64,000 nucleotides of DNA from [Clostridium] aerotolerans DSM 5434 (GTDB lineage Bacteria > Bacillota > Clostridia > Lachnospirales > Lachnospiraceae): contig NZ_JHWJ01000015.1 of the NCBI RefSeq assembly GCF_000687555.1, positions 62,001-126,000 on the forward strand. Direction: 5' to 3'. The notes under the pieces are model-generated. The model saw only the letters and a list, made by a program, of their open reading frames with translations, was not told the DNA's origin and did not search any database. Both the position numbers and the translations under genes were made by a program. Below, piece by piece: positions 1 to 8,710 of the stretch. How positions within the stretch are numbered: position 1 is the first letter of the stretch; the number at the start of each line of letters is the position of its first letter.

Positions 1-7
1 CGCTCAT
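1..7 (-). CDS. first codons of a gene running off the window
   Basis: The stop codon of the glycosyltransferase (TGA, positions 6-4) overlaps an ATG at 7-5 in the classic ATGA arrangement, so the next minus-strand gene probably starts here and is translationally coupled. Only ATGAGCG is visible. The product cannot be named. Confidence 0.35.
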
Positions 8-1116
8 GAGGATACCTCCTCACTGGTCTCTTTCTTGCACCGGTCTTCGATTAAGGCAAGATTGCTCTTAAGCCTTGTATTGTCAGGGTCCATGGAAAGC
101 GCTTTCTTTGCATGTTCCCTTGCCTTTTCGTACATGCCCATACGATATCCGCTGATGGCGCAATAATCATAAAACGCATATCCCCAGCTCACCGGATCTA
201 CCAGATAGCTTCCCGTGCTCTCTGTGATTGTGAGACCTTTTTCTGCCATGGCATAGCAAAGGGGCCAGTCACCTTCCAAATATCCGGCTTTTGCAAGGGC
301 CAGATAAGGTTCTCTTACATCAGGATCCTCTGCAAGCGCTTTAAAAAGCCAGGATCTTGCTTCTCTTTTATTGCCAAGCTCTCCAAAGCTGTGAGCAATA
401 AAACGCATGGAAGCACTTCTCTCCTCCAGCCATCTCGCAGTAGGAAGGGAAAGGTGGCGTTTTAAAGTACTGATTGCTTTCTCATATTGACCATGAAATA
501 CATACTCTCTGCCCAGCCAGAACGTGGCTCTGTCATCTAAGGGATTTTCCTCCACAGATAATTCCAGGAGGGGAAGATACTGGCTTCTTGGTTTTGATTC
601 ATCCGGAAAATGGTTCAGCACCATACCGCTGATCCAGCCAGATACTTCCGGTGTTTCCCCGCTGTATTCCAGAATTTCATGTACGGGATGAATCCATTTA
701 TAATTGTTTCTTCCGTGAATTTTTTCCATGGGAAACTGTTTCTTTGGACTTCCGTCAGGATTGCAGCTGAAGGAAAATAAATAACGTGCTCTGGTCTGTC
801 CCGGTTTCCACTGAGCCTCCAGCTTCTCTCTCCACCCTGGTTCAAATACTTCATCAAGATCATTGGAAACGCAGATGTCTGCATCCTCTGGAATATGATT
901 CATGGCCACATTTCTGGCGGTATCAAAGCGCCAGGGAGAAATGGTTTCCTCATAAACAATGGCTCCGCGCTGCCGAAGCTTTTCCACGGTTTTATCTGTG
1001 GAACCGGTATCAGTTACAATCACTTCATCTGCTTCTGATACCGCGTCCATCCACCGGTCTACAAACTCTTCTTCATTCTTACTGATTGCGTATACACATA
1101 CCTTATATCGATTCAC
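4..1116 (-). CDS. family 2 glycosyltransferase with C-terminal TPR repeats
   Basis: Probably transfers a sugar from a nucleotide donor in the cytoplasm; the acceptor is unknown. An N-terminal GT-A domain of about 100 residues carries DTGSTD (residues 36-41) and a DLDE metal/nucleotide-binding motif (86-89), typical of GT2. The second half (about 180-350) is helical and looks like tetratricopeptide repeats, as in SunS-like and other tailored glycosyltransferases. The longest frame starts at ATG 1143 but has no ribosome site. The preferred start is GTG at 1116, because AAAAGGAG lies 9 nt upstream of it, giving 370 residues. It overlaps the next gene at the window edge by 4 nt. A surface-glycan or protein-glycosylation role is inference. 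Confidence 0.85.
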   Translation of the reverse strand: MNRYKVCVYAISKNEEEFVDRWMDAVSEADEVIVTDTGSTDKTVEKLRQRGAIVYEETISPWRFDTARNVAMNHIPEDADICVSNDLDEVFEPGWREKLEAQWKPGQTRARYLFSFSCNPDGSPKKQFPMEKIHGRNNYKWIHPVHEILEYSGETPEVSGWISGMVLNHFPDESKPRSQYLPLLELSVEENPLDDRATFWLGREYVFHGQYEKAISTLKRHLSLPTARWLEERSASMRFIAHSFGELGNKREARSWLFKALAEDPDVREPYLALAKAGYLEGDWPLCYAMAEKGLTITESTGSYLVDPVSWGYAFYDYCAISGYRMGMYEKAREHAKKALSMDPDNTRLKSNLALIEDRCKKETSEEVSS

Positions 1117-1256
1117 TTTGACCAACTCCTTTTGGGGATCCATACTTATAATTCATTATACGTACCTTATTCCCTCCAGATAACCGGATTCCTGCCCCCA
1201 TTTTATTTGCTAAATTAAGTATATGCAGATAGGACTTGTTCCGTGAACCGATTGGG

Positions 1257-1787
1257 TTAATCCGTTGCTTTTACTCCGTAGACTATTTCATAGATTTCCT
1301 TTTTATAGGGCAGAAATTCCTCTTCTGTCATAGGAGCCCTGTAGCTCATGATCATGAGTCTAAGGGGGTTGTCTTCTGGCTTTAAGGGCATCTGCTCATA
1401 GAAAAATGGATTTAAGTGAAACCCTAGTCTTTCATAAAAACCAGCTCTTCGGCCAGTCATTGGGTCAGCTTCTGTCACCGGCTCTATCTCAAGAAATACT
1501 GGTTTTTCAGCCTCTTTTAAAACCTCCTCCACAAGGAGTCTTCCATAGCCATTGCCTCTGGACTGCTTTAAGGTAGCAAGATGCTCTAAGAAAATACAGT
1601 CAGAAAGCTCCCAGTATCCTAAAAAGGCAAAAACCTTTCCCTCTTCTTCCACAACGCGGACACGGTAAAGAGGATGATCGAAGACTTTTTCCTGCCCCTC
1701 TCTGGTGCGACGCTCAATGGCTGGAAAAGCCTCTTCATAAACCTGGTATATTTCCTCAAATCGGGACTTCGGGTGTTTTAACAGCAT
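1257..1787 (-). CDS. GNAT family N-acetyltransferase
   Basis: Transfers an acyl group from acyl-CoA to an unidentified amine. The 176-residue protein fits a single GNAT fold. The acetyl-CoA pyrophosphate-binding loop is visible as QSRGNGYGRLL (residues 75-85), after a strand that scores as GNAT motif D/A. A GGAG site lies upstream of the ATG. It is a single-gene unit between the glycosyltransferase and the 5'-nucleotidase, so context does not suggest a substrate. The family is confident; the specific function is unknown. Confidence 0.85.
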   Translation of the reverse strand: MLLKHPKSRFEEIYQVYEEAFPAIERRTREGQEKVFDHPLYRVRVVEEEGKVFAFLGYWELSDCIFLEHLATLKQSRGNGYGRLLVEEVLKEAEKPVFLEIEPVTEADPMTGRRAGFYERLGFHLNPFFYEQMPLKPEDNPLRLMIMSYRAPMTEEEFLPYKKEIYEIVYGVKATD

Positions 1788-1852
1788 AACAATTATCTCC
1801 TAACCATATATTAATTCTCCTCTCAGTGTACCATTTCCGGAGGGAAGAAACA

Positions 1853-1890
1853 AGCAAAAAGCCTGTCCCGGTCAAACCGGAACAGGCTGT
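1853..1890 (-). terminator. intrinsic terminator of the 5'-nucleotidase gene
   Basis: A 12-bp stem with one mismatch (1860-1871 against 1877-1888, loop TCAAA) is followed on the minus strand by a T run, read as AAAAA at 1856-1860 on the plus strand. It lies about 12 nt after the nucleotidase stop codon. Confidence 0.85.
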
Positions 1891-1900
1891 CTATATACAT

Positions 1901-3730
1901 TTACTTTGTGGTGATTCTGCCCTGACCTGCTGGATTCGCATAATCGCTGCCTACATTTCCGCCTAACTGATTGCGGATATAGGAGGACAAAAGATCAACA
2001 TCGGTGATCACTTCATCACGGATTATTTTGCTTCCTTTAAACATGGTCATTCCATCGCCGCCTGATTTCAGCATGTAATTATGAGAAGCAACAGTGTAGG
2101 TCTTATTTACGTCAAGAGGGGTACCTCCCACCATAATATCAGAAACCCGGTAAGCTCCATTTACCTTAAGGAAATTCCCTTTCTCATCTACCTGGACACT
2201 GGAAGGAGTCTGAGAATTGATGGTGTAGGTAAGGCCGGAAACCTGAAGGAAGCCGCCGCTTTCCTTGGGGTAATTCTTGGAAGCCATTTCAAGTGCATCC
2301 TTGATCTGCTGCCCCTTTACTTCTGCGACACAGCCCATATTTCCAAAGGGGAATACGGTAAGGGTATCGTTATATGTAATATTTCCTGGCTTTATGCTGG
2401 CTCTGACTCCGCCGCCGTTTGAAAGACCGATCTCAGCTCCAAGCACAACGCGGTAAGCATCTGCGCAAAGATCACCAAGATTTGTTTCTCCGCTTCTGAC
2501 TGCCCGGTTTCCGGTAGCCGGATCATTAATGGTAAGTTCTGTGTCCGTTCGCCCGATTACTGTCTTTAGAGTTTCGTTATACTGGGACTGGATTGCTTTT
2601 ATGTAACGGTCTGTATCATAATCAATGGCTTTTCCGTCGGCAGTAACCGCACTCTTTGCTGGAATTACAAGCTGAGAACCGACTGCTAATACGTTGGGGT
2701 CCTTTAATACGTTTCGGTTGGAATTATATATTTCCTGGTAACGGTCATAGGAGCCTAATTCCTTTTTCGCAATTCGGCTTAAGGAATCTCCCTTTTTCAC
2801 AGTATAGGTACTTGTAACAACTCCTTCTGGTACCTTGGAGACCATCTCACTTGTCATGGTTCCATCTGTTTTAATGGTAAGCTTACCGATATTTTTAAGC
2901 TTTGTTCCGGTCTGGGTAAGAAGCACGTCCTTACCATCTTTGTTCTTAACGTATTTATTGTATACTTCATGAGAATGGCCGTCGATGACAGCATCAATTC
3001 CTGCCGTATTTTTAATCACATTGTCAGAGGTCCACTGGTCTGTGGTTCCGTTCTCCCCAAGATGGCCGACTAAAACAACGATCTCAGCGCCTTCTGCTTT
3101 TGCCTGGTCTACAGAAGCCTGAATCTGGGTATACAGCTTTTGACCGCTTTCATCTTCACAGAATCCATAGATGTAGGTTCCGTTTCCATCCTGAAAATAG
3201 GTTGGAGTTGACTTTGTAAAGCTTTCTGGTGTGGTAGCTCCTACGAATGCAACCTTGGTATTTCCATAGGTAAACATCTTATAAGGGGCAAATACAGCAG
3301 AGCCTGTCCGAAGATCCATAAAATTGCTGGAGTAATAGCCGCAGTTTAACTTTCCTGCCAGCTCCAGAAAACGGGGCATTCCATAATCAAATTCATGGTT
3401 GCCTGGAACCGCGAAATCATAACCGACTTTATTCATAATGTCGATTAAATATCCCCCATCAGAAAGTGTTCCAATGGGGGCACCCTGAATGGCATCTCCA
3501 CCGTCTACCAGGGCAACATAAGGAGTCTGGGCCAGCATCTCTTTTTTATAGAGAGCAAGTCCTGCATATCCAATGTTGTCATCGACTCCGCAATGGACAT
3601 CGTTGGTGTATAGGACCACAATATCCTTGTCCGCGGCAAATGAGGGGATGGATATGCCCGTAGTAAGAGAGAGTACCATTAAAAGAGCTATCCACAGTGA
3701 CAGAAACCTTCTTTTCATACTTCCTTTCAT
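1901..3730 (-). CDS. secreted bifunctional metallophosphatase / 5'-nucleotidase with internal LysM domain
   Basis: Hydrolyses nucleotides or related phosphoesters outside the membrane. The start is ATG 3730 (609 residues), because AAAAGGAGG lies 9 nt upstream; the longer frame from 3793 lacks such a site. Residues 1-33 form a signal peptide (basic start, hydrophobic core, PSFA). The calcineurin-like phosphatase half shows YTNDVH, GDAIQG, PGNHEFDYG and DGHSHE metal-ligand motifs. A LysM domain (YTVKKGDSLSRIA ... QLVIPAK, about residues 306-359) is inserted before the 5'-nucleotidase C-terminal substrate domain, which carries NGGGVRA and SGGDG. LysM binds peptidoglycan, so the enzyme is predicted to be held at the wall without an LPXTG anchor. 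Likely role: phosphate or nucleoside scavenging. It is monocistronic with its own terminator. Confidence 0.93.
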   Translation of the reverse strand: MKGSMKRRFLSLWIALLMVLSLTTGISIPSFAADKDIVVLYTNDVHCGVDDNIGYAGLALYKKEMLAQTPYVALVDGGDAIQGAPIGTLSDGGYLIDIMNKVGYDFAVPGNHEFDYGMPRFLELAGKLNCGYYSSNFMDLRTGSAVFAPYKMFTYGNTKVAFVGATTPESFTKSTPTYFQDGNGTYIYGFCEDESGQKLYTQIQASVDQAKAEGAEIVVLVGHLGENGTTDQWTSDNVIKNTAGIDAVIDGHSHEVYNKYVKNKDGKDVLLTQTGTKLKNIGKLTIKTDGTMTSEMVSKVPEGVVTSTYTVKKGDSLSRIAKKELGSYDRYQEIYNSNRNVLKDPNVLAVGSQLVIPAKSAVTADGKAIDYDTDRYIKAIQSQYNETLKTVIGRTDTELTINDPATGNRAVRSGETNLGDLCADAYRVVLGAEIGLSNGGGVRASIKPGNITYNDTLTVFPFGNMGCVAEVKGQQIKDALEMASKNYPKESGGFLQVSGLTYTINSQTPSSVQVDEKGNFLKVNGAYRVSDIMVGGTPLDVNKTYTVASHNYMLKSGGDGMTMFKGSKIIRDEVITDVDLLSSYIRNQLGGNVGSDYANPAGQGRITTK

Positions 3731-3865
3731 TGCTTGAATCCTCCTTTTGAAAAATGCAATTTTCTTTATTATAGCAGACATTTGTAAAAACAAAATATTA
3801 TTTTTTCAAAAATTATGGTTAATTTCAAACTTTTTTTAGAAAGAAAGGGGATTCCTTATAATCTA

Positions 3866-5419
3866 TCAGCCATAAGCAAGAAAAGTACCTTCGTTTAGCT
3901 TTACGCTGCTGTCATCCGTCCAGCTTTCTGCAAACTTATTCCAGTTTCTTGTAAGGGTGTCTATCCCAGATTCCTTATCTATATATCCATTCTCATTTGG
4001 CATGATAACAAATTTGGTGCTCTTATATTTCATCGTGTTTTCAAAAAAGTTATTCCAATATTTTGAGCCATCGTTACCATAACGCCATAAATTAGAATAC
4101 TGAGGATCTCCGGAATTTGTTAAGTGCTGAGCTTTCGCAAGCTCTGCTCCTTCTTTTAATGCTTTTGCCACATCGTTGGTATTTTTATATAGATCCATAA
4201 TCCGATTGTACACGGTAAAAATATTCTTTGACACCAGATCGGCAGCTTTACCTGGTTCTGCTACTTTTTCTCTGGTCTTTTTCAGTTCTTCATTCAGCCT
4301 GTCTGCCAGAGTATTGGTGAATTTTTCTATGGATTTTGTCATTGCTCTTTTTATTCCATCGGATACGCCGCTGAACCGATTAAACAGTTCACCTTTTAGA
4401 CTCAGTTCTGCAAGCTTAAAACCAATTTCCTCTTCACTGGAGTTACTGTTTATGGATCGTTCTCCATAGCTGTTACTATCATAGGATTTGATCTCGTTTA
4501 TCATACTTTTTGCCTTATCAAGTTCGTCAACAGAATAATATTTTGCTTCACTGACTTCTTTCGTGTTTGAAGCATTGGTTTCTGCAGCCTTTCTTAATTG
4601 ACCTGCCATATAGGAATCATCTGCTTTCAGCCACTGGTCTTCCTGACTCAGCTTTGCATAATCCTGATTATCCTTAATAAAATCGGAGTATTGCTTTACC
4701 GAATCCTGATACGCTTTCATCACGCTGTCATAAACCTTCTTAGCCTCTCCCTCGGTTCCCCCTTCTTCAAAAAACTCTCCGATTTCTTTTGATGCATTCT
4801 TAGCAATGATTTCCGCTCCAGAATTGTACTGGGTTTCCAGATCCTTTAAGAGCTGCGCTTTTTCTTCTCCAGAATAATGATCCTCAATATGCTGTTTTCC
4901 AACTGCATAGCCAGAGGCCAGATATTCCAGACTATGAGTAAAAGAGGAATTAGTTTCATCAAGACCAGAAAGATAGAAACCTATTCTTCCGCTGTCATAG
5001 GAGTTTTTGGTAACTCCATTTCTGCTTAGTTCATCAATAAATTCCTGAGGAACTGGCTTATTTAAATCAGGCAATGTGATATTATCTACTTTACCTGCTA
5101 ATACATCGTTTAAGTTAAAACTAAATTGTTGCAGGTATTGATATTTTATTGCATCTTCCTTTGTATACTCCCGTTTGGATGATGGAACGATTTCCATATT
5201 AAGAATGGATTCATCGTTGTATTTCAAGTCTCCATCTGCCACCTTACCGGAATACAGTATCATTTTATTATTGGCAGGAACGTCTTCCTTTTTCTCATTC
5301 TGTCCAATTGTATTACCTGCTTTTAGTACATCTTGTGTAAATTTTCCTGCTTGGTTCTTCGCAGCCGGCAGACTGTTCATCCACTTGGAAAATTGCACGG
5401 AAGATATTGATACATTCAT
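3866..5419 (-). CDS. orphan 517-residue coiled-coil-rich protein, function unknown
   Basis: No family is recognised. The protein is hydrophilic, rich in Lys, Glu, Asn and Ser, with no signal peptide, membrane segment or cysteine cluster. Long charged helices lie in roughly residues 175-300 and 320-420. The C-terminal 100 residues are aromatic and Asn/Gly-rich. The N-terminus begins MNVSISSVQFSKW. GGGGGAAG lies about 6 nt before the ATG, and the frame is open end to end with ordinary codon use, so it is very probably a real gene. It is a single-gene unit between aspS and the nucleotidase. A secreted or structural role would be a guess. Confidence 0.8.
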   Translation of the reverse strand: MNVSISSVQFSKWMNSLPAAKNQAGKFTQDVLKAGNTIGQNEKKEDVPANNKMILYSGKVADGDLKYNDESILNMEIVPSSKREYTKEDAIKYQYLQQFSFNLNDVLAGKVDNITLPDLNKPVPQEFIDELSRNGVTKNSYDSGRIGFYLSGLDETNSSFTHSLEYLASGYAVGKQHIEDHYSGEEKAQLLKDLETQYNSGAEIIAKNASKEIGEFFEEGGTEGEAKKVYDSVMKAYQDSVKQYSDFIKDNQDYAKLSQEDQWLKADDSYMAGQLRKAAETNASNTKEVSEAKYYSVDELDKAKSMINEIKSYDSNSYGERSINSNSSEEEIGFKLAELSLKGELFNRFSGVSDGIKRAMTKSIEKFTNTLADRLNEELKKTREKVAEPGKAADLVSKNIFTVYNRIMDLYKNTNDVAKALKEGAELAKAQHLTNSGDPQYSNLWRYGNDGSKYWNNFFENTMKYKSTKFVIMPNENGYIDKESGIDTLTRNWNKFAESWTDDSSVKLNEGTFLAYG

Positions 5420-5541
5420 TTGACACTTCCCCCTTTGTTTTATTAATAAGTCTCTACATTATTTTTATCGGTATATATTCTGTTAAAATAACCTTTTATC
5501 GAATTTAACCAATATACAAGCGATTTTTCAGATTATCTCCA

Positions 5542-5580
5542 CAAAAAAGGAACGTTTCTATTACAGAAACGCTCCTCATT
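5542..5580 (-). terminator. terminator after aspS
   Basis: The inverted repeat GGAACGTTTCT / AGAAACGCTCC (5549-5559 and 5565-5575) is followed on the minus strand by T6. The plus-strand side is also T-rich, so it may work in both directions. Confidence 0.85.
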
Positions 5581-5586
5581 TTTTAT

Positions 5587-7377
5587 TTATTCATTTTCTT
5601 TACTAATTCCAATTCGAAGCTCTTCCAGCTGCTTTGGATCAACCGGAGCCGGAGCTTCTGACATGAGACAGGAAGCATCCTTAACTTTCGGGAATGCCAT
5701 TACATCGCGAATGCTGTCCGCTCCTACCATCAGCATGACAACACGGTCAAGTCCATAGGCAAGTCCTGCGTGAGGTGGAACACCGAATTTAAATGCATCC
5801 AGGAGGAATCCGAACTGCTCCTGAGCCTGCTCTTTGGTGAAGCCAAGAACTTCAAGCATTTTGGACTGAATGTCTGCCTGATGGATACGGACAGAACCGC
5901 CGCCAAGCTCCGTTCCGTTAAGAACGATATCATATGCTTTGGCACGTACTGCACCAGGGTCGGTGTCGATCATTGCCCAGTCCTCATCCATAGGCATAGT
6001 AAATGGATGATGCATAGCGGTAAAACGGCCCTGCTCCTCAGAGTACTCTAAAAGCGGGAATTCAGTTACCCATAAGAACTTGAAATCATCTTTTTTCAAA
6101 AGCTCAAGCTGTCTTGCAAGCTCAAGTCTTAAATTTCCTAATACATCGAATACTACTTTATCTCTGTCTGCTGCAAACAGGAGTAAATCTCCTGGCTTTC
6201 CGCCCATGGCTGCTGCCAGAGTCTTTAGCTCTTCCTCTGTCATGAACTTTGCAAAGGAACATTTATAAGTTCCATCTTCGCCAATAGCGAGGTAAGCAAG
6301 TCCCTTGGCACCAAAGCCTTTGGCATACTCCACCAGGGCATCAATCTTCTTACGCGGCATAGCTCCCTGGCCTTCTGCATTGATACCACGAACAGATCCG
6401 CCCTGCTCTAAAGCACCCTTAAATACAACAAATTCTGTATCCTTTACCACATCAGAAACATTGGTAAGCTCCATGCCAAAACGCATATCCGGTTTATCGG
6501 AACCAAAGCGGTCCATGGCCTCTCTCCAGGTCAGTCTTGTGATTGGAAGGGAAAGGTCATAGTTGCAGATTTCCTTAAATAATTTCTTTAACAGTCTTTC
6601 ATTGACATTTAATACATCGTCAACGTCAACAAAGGACAGCTCCATATCGATCTGGGTAAATTCCGGCTGTCTGTCCGCTCTTAAGTCTTCATCCCGGTAG
6701 CATCTGGCAAGCTGGAAGTAACGGTCATAGCCAGAGCACATCAAAAGCTGCTTATAAAGCTGGGGAGACTGGGGAAGTGCATAAAAGGAGCCTGGGTGAA
6801 CGCGGCTTGGTACCAGGTAATCTCTGGCGCCTTCTGGAGTACTCTTAATCATGGTAGGAGTTTCAATCTCTAAAAATCCTTCTTCTGCAAGAAATGCTCT
6901 TGTGAGAGTAGCCACCTGGCTTCTTACCTTAATATTTTTCTGAAGATCCGGTCTTCTTAAATCCAGGTAACGATATTTTAATCTCAGTTCTTCCTTGGTC
7001 TTGCTGTTCTCTTCAATAGGAAATGGCGGAGTCTCGGATTCAGAGAGGATTCTTAAGCTCTTTGCGCGCACTTCAATGGCTCCGGTAGCCAGGTTTTCAT
7101 TGACACCGCCTGCCCGGCTCTCTACCACTCCGGTAACTGCAACTACAAATTCGCTTCTTAACCGTTCTGCTTTTGCAAAGCTTTCTGCTCCGCATTCGCT
7201 TTCTTCAAAAATGATCTGCAGAATTCCGGAACGATCTCTTAAATCAACAAAGATAATTCCTCCTTTGTTTCTGCTTTTCTGAACCCAGCCCATAACAGTC
7301 ACTTCTTTGCCTGCATCAGCTGTGGTAACCTCTGTACACCTATGGGATCTTTTTAATCCCAGCATTGACTCTGCCAT
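5587..7377 (-). CDS. aspS: aspartyl-tRNA synthetase
   Basis: Class II synthetase charging tRNA-Asp in the cytoplasm. At 596 residues it has the bacterial AspRS plan: N-terminal OB-fold anticodon domain (about 15-105, including GWVQKSRNKGG), the class II catalytic core, the bacterial GAD insertion (about 290-430) and motif 3 GLAYGLDRVVMLM (538-550). A GGAGG site lies 5-6 nt before the ATG. It follows hisS by 19 nt on the same strand, the usual clostridial hisS-aspS pair, and ends in an intrinsic terminator. Whether it is discriminating or non-discriminating for tRNA-Asn cannot be settled from this window. Confidence 0.98.
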   Translation of the reverse strand: MAESMLGLKRSHRCTEVTTADAGKEVTVMGWVQKSRNKGGIIFVDLRDRSGILQIIFEESECGAESFAKAERLRSEFVVAVTGVVESRAGGVNENLATGAIEVRAKSLRILSESETPPFPIEENSKTKEELRLKYRYLDLRRPDLQKNIKVRSQVATLTRAFLAEEGFLEIETPTMIKSTPEGARDYLVPSRVHPGSFYALPQSPQLYKQLLMCSGYDRYFQLARCYRDEDLRADRQPEFTQIDMELSFVDVDDVLNVNERLLKKLFKEICNYDLSLPITRLTWREAMDRFGSDKPDMRFGMELTNVSDVVKDTEFVVFKGALEQGGSVRGINAEGQGAMPRKKIDALVEYAKGFGAKGLAYLAIGEDGTYKCSFAKFMTEEELKTLAAAMGGKPGDLLLFAADRDKVVFDVLGNLRLELARQLELLKKDDFKFLWVTEFPLLEYSEEQGRFTAMHHPFTMPMDEDWAMIDTDPGAVRAKAYDIVLNGTELGGGSVRIHQADIQSKMLEVLGFTKEQAQEQFGFLLDAFKFGVPPHAGLAYGLDRVVMLMVGADSIRDVMAFPKVKDASCLMSEAPAPVDPKQLEELRIGISKENE

Positions 7378-7396
7378 ATTTTCCTCCTGCTTATCC

Positions 7397-8656
7397 TTAT
7401 TTCAAACTTTCTTTATAAAATTCTTTAAACTGGGTATAGCCTTCTTTTAATAGGCTATCCTTCTGGAATTTTTTATTTTTATTCATCTGGGAAACCAGTA
7501 CGGTCACTCCCTTAGCCCGCTCTTCCATGGCTTCCTTCATGGCCTGATTGGTCACTTCATCGCTTACGCCTTTTTCAAGAAGAAATGCTATCTTTTCCTG
7601 ACTGCCGGGTACGGTAAAGCCTTCATCCATTAGGATGGTGATGATGCGCTCAAAGCCTATGGAAAAACCGCATGCCGGAGTATCCATTCCTGTAAATTTA
7701 CCGATCATCTTATCATAGCGTCCGCCGCCGCCTACTGAGCCTGGGAAGCCATCTACCTGAATCTCAAAAATGGTTCCGGTATAGTAAGACATGCCTCGTA
7801 CTAAGGTGGGGTCAAACTGAATGGAGAACTGGCAAGTGGAAATTCCAGTCACACTGTCAATGATAGCCGCCAGATTTTCCGCCTGCTCCGGGTCCATGGC
7901 ACCCTTTAAGGTTTCCCCAAGGCTTCTGACTCCAGATGCATCTCTGGTCACAGACTCAAACAGGGATAAATATTTCTTGACCTTTTCTTCTTCGTAGCCA
8001 GCTTCCTTAAGCTCTCTCTCTACACCATCCATGCCGATCTTGTCCATCTTATCCAGAATAATAAATACCTGGTCATAGGACTCTTCCGGAAATCCGCAAA
8101 ATGCTGCCATTCCCTTTAAGATGTTACGGTCATTGATTCTTACCGTATATCCTTTAAAACCAATCTTGCCAAGAAGGGTCGTAGTAGCCAGAATCAGATC
8201 GATTTCCGCCAGTCTGCTGGCATCTCCCAGGATGTCGATATCGCACTGAACGAACTGTCTGAAACGTCCTTTTTGAGGGCGGTCCGCTCTCCAGACACTT
8301 CCCATCTGAAGGGATTTAAAGGGAGCCGGAAGGGACGCTGCATTGTTGGAATAATATCTGGATAAGGGGACCGTTAAATCGTAGCGAAGCCCGCTGTCTG
8401 TCAAATCATTTTCATCTTTGGCTTCCTCAACATTTAACTTTTCTCCCCGCTTCATAATCTTAAAGATCAGCTTTTCATTGTCTCCGCCCTGTTTGCTGGA
8501 CAGATTTTCAATGTGTTCCACGCAGGGAGTTTCAATGGAATGAAAGCCAAAGCCACCGTAAGTTTCACGTATCTGGTTCATTACGTATTCACGCACCTGC
8601 ATTTCCGCGGGCAGAATATCCTTCATTCCGGTAACCGGTTTCTTTTTCAATGCCAT
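7397..8656 (-). CDS. hisS: histidyl-tRNA synthetase
   Basis: Charges tRNA-His. Class II HisRS signatures are present: motif 2-like RADRPQKGRFRQF, the histidine loop around MSYYTGTIFEI and the glycine-rich GGGGRYD. The start is taken as ATG 8656 (MALKKK, 419 residues), with GGAG 9 nt upstream. The in-frame GTG at 8665 directly abuts that site and cannot use it. The gene is 19 nt upstream of aspS and very likely cotranscribed with it. Confidence 0.97.
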   Translation of the reverse strand: MALKKKPVTGMKDILPAEMQVREYVMNQIRETYGGFGFHSIETPCVEHIENLSSKQGGDNEKLIFKIMKRGEKLNVEEAKDENDLTDSGLRYDLTVPLSRYYSNNAASLPAPFKSLQMGSVWRADRPQKGRFRQFVQCDIDILGDASRLAEIDLILATTTLLGKIGFKGYTVRINDRNILKGMAAFCGFPEESYDQVFIILDKMDKIGMDGVERELKEAGYEEEKVKKYLSLFESVTRDASGVRSLGETLKGAMDPEQAENLAAIIDSVTGISTCQFSIQFDPTLVRGMSYYTGTIFEIQVDGFPGSVGGGGRYDKMIGKFTGMDTPACGFSIGFERIITILMDEGFTVPGSQEKIAFLLEKGVSDEVTNQAMKEAMEERAKGVTVLVSQMNKNKKFQKDSLLKEGYTQFKEFYKESLK

Positions 8657-8710
8657 CTCATTCACTCCGTTTTTCTAAATTTAATTGATGAATCCTGCCT
8701 CTATTTTAAA

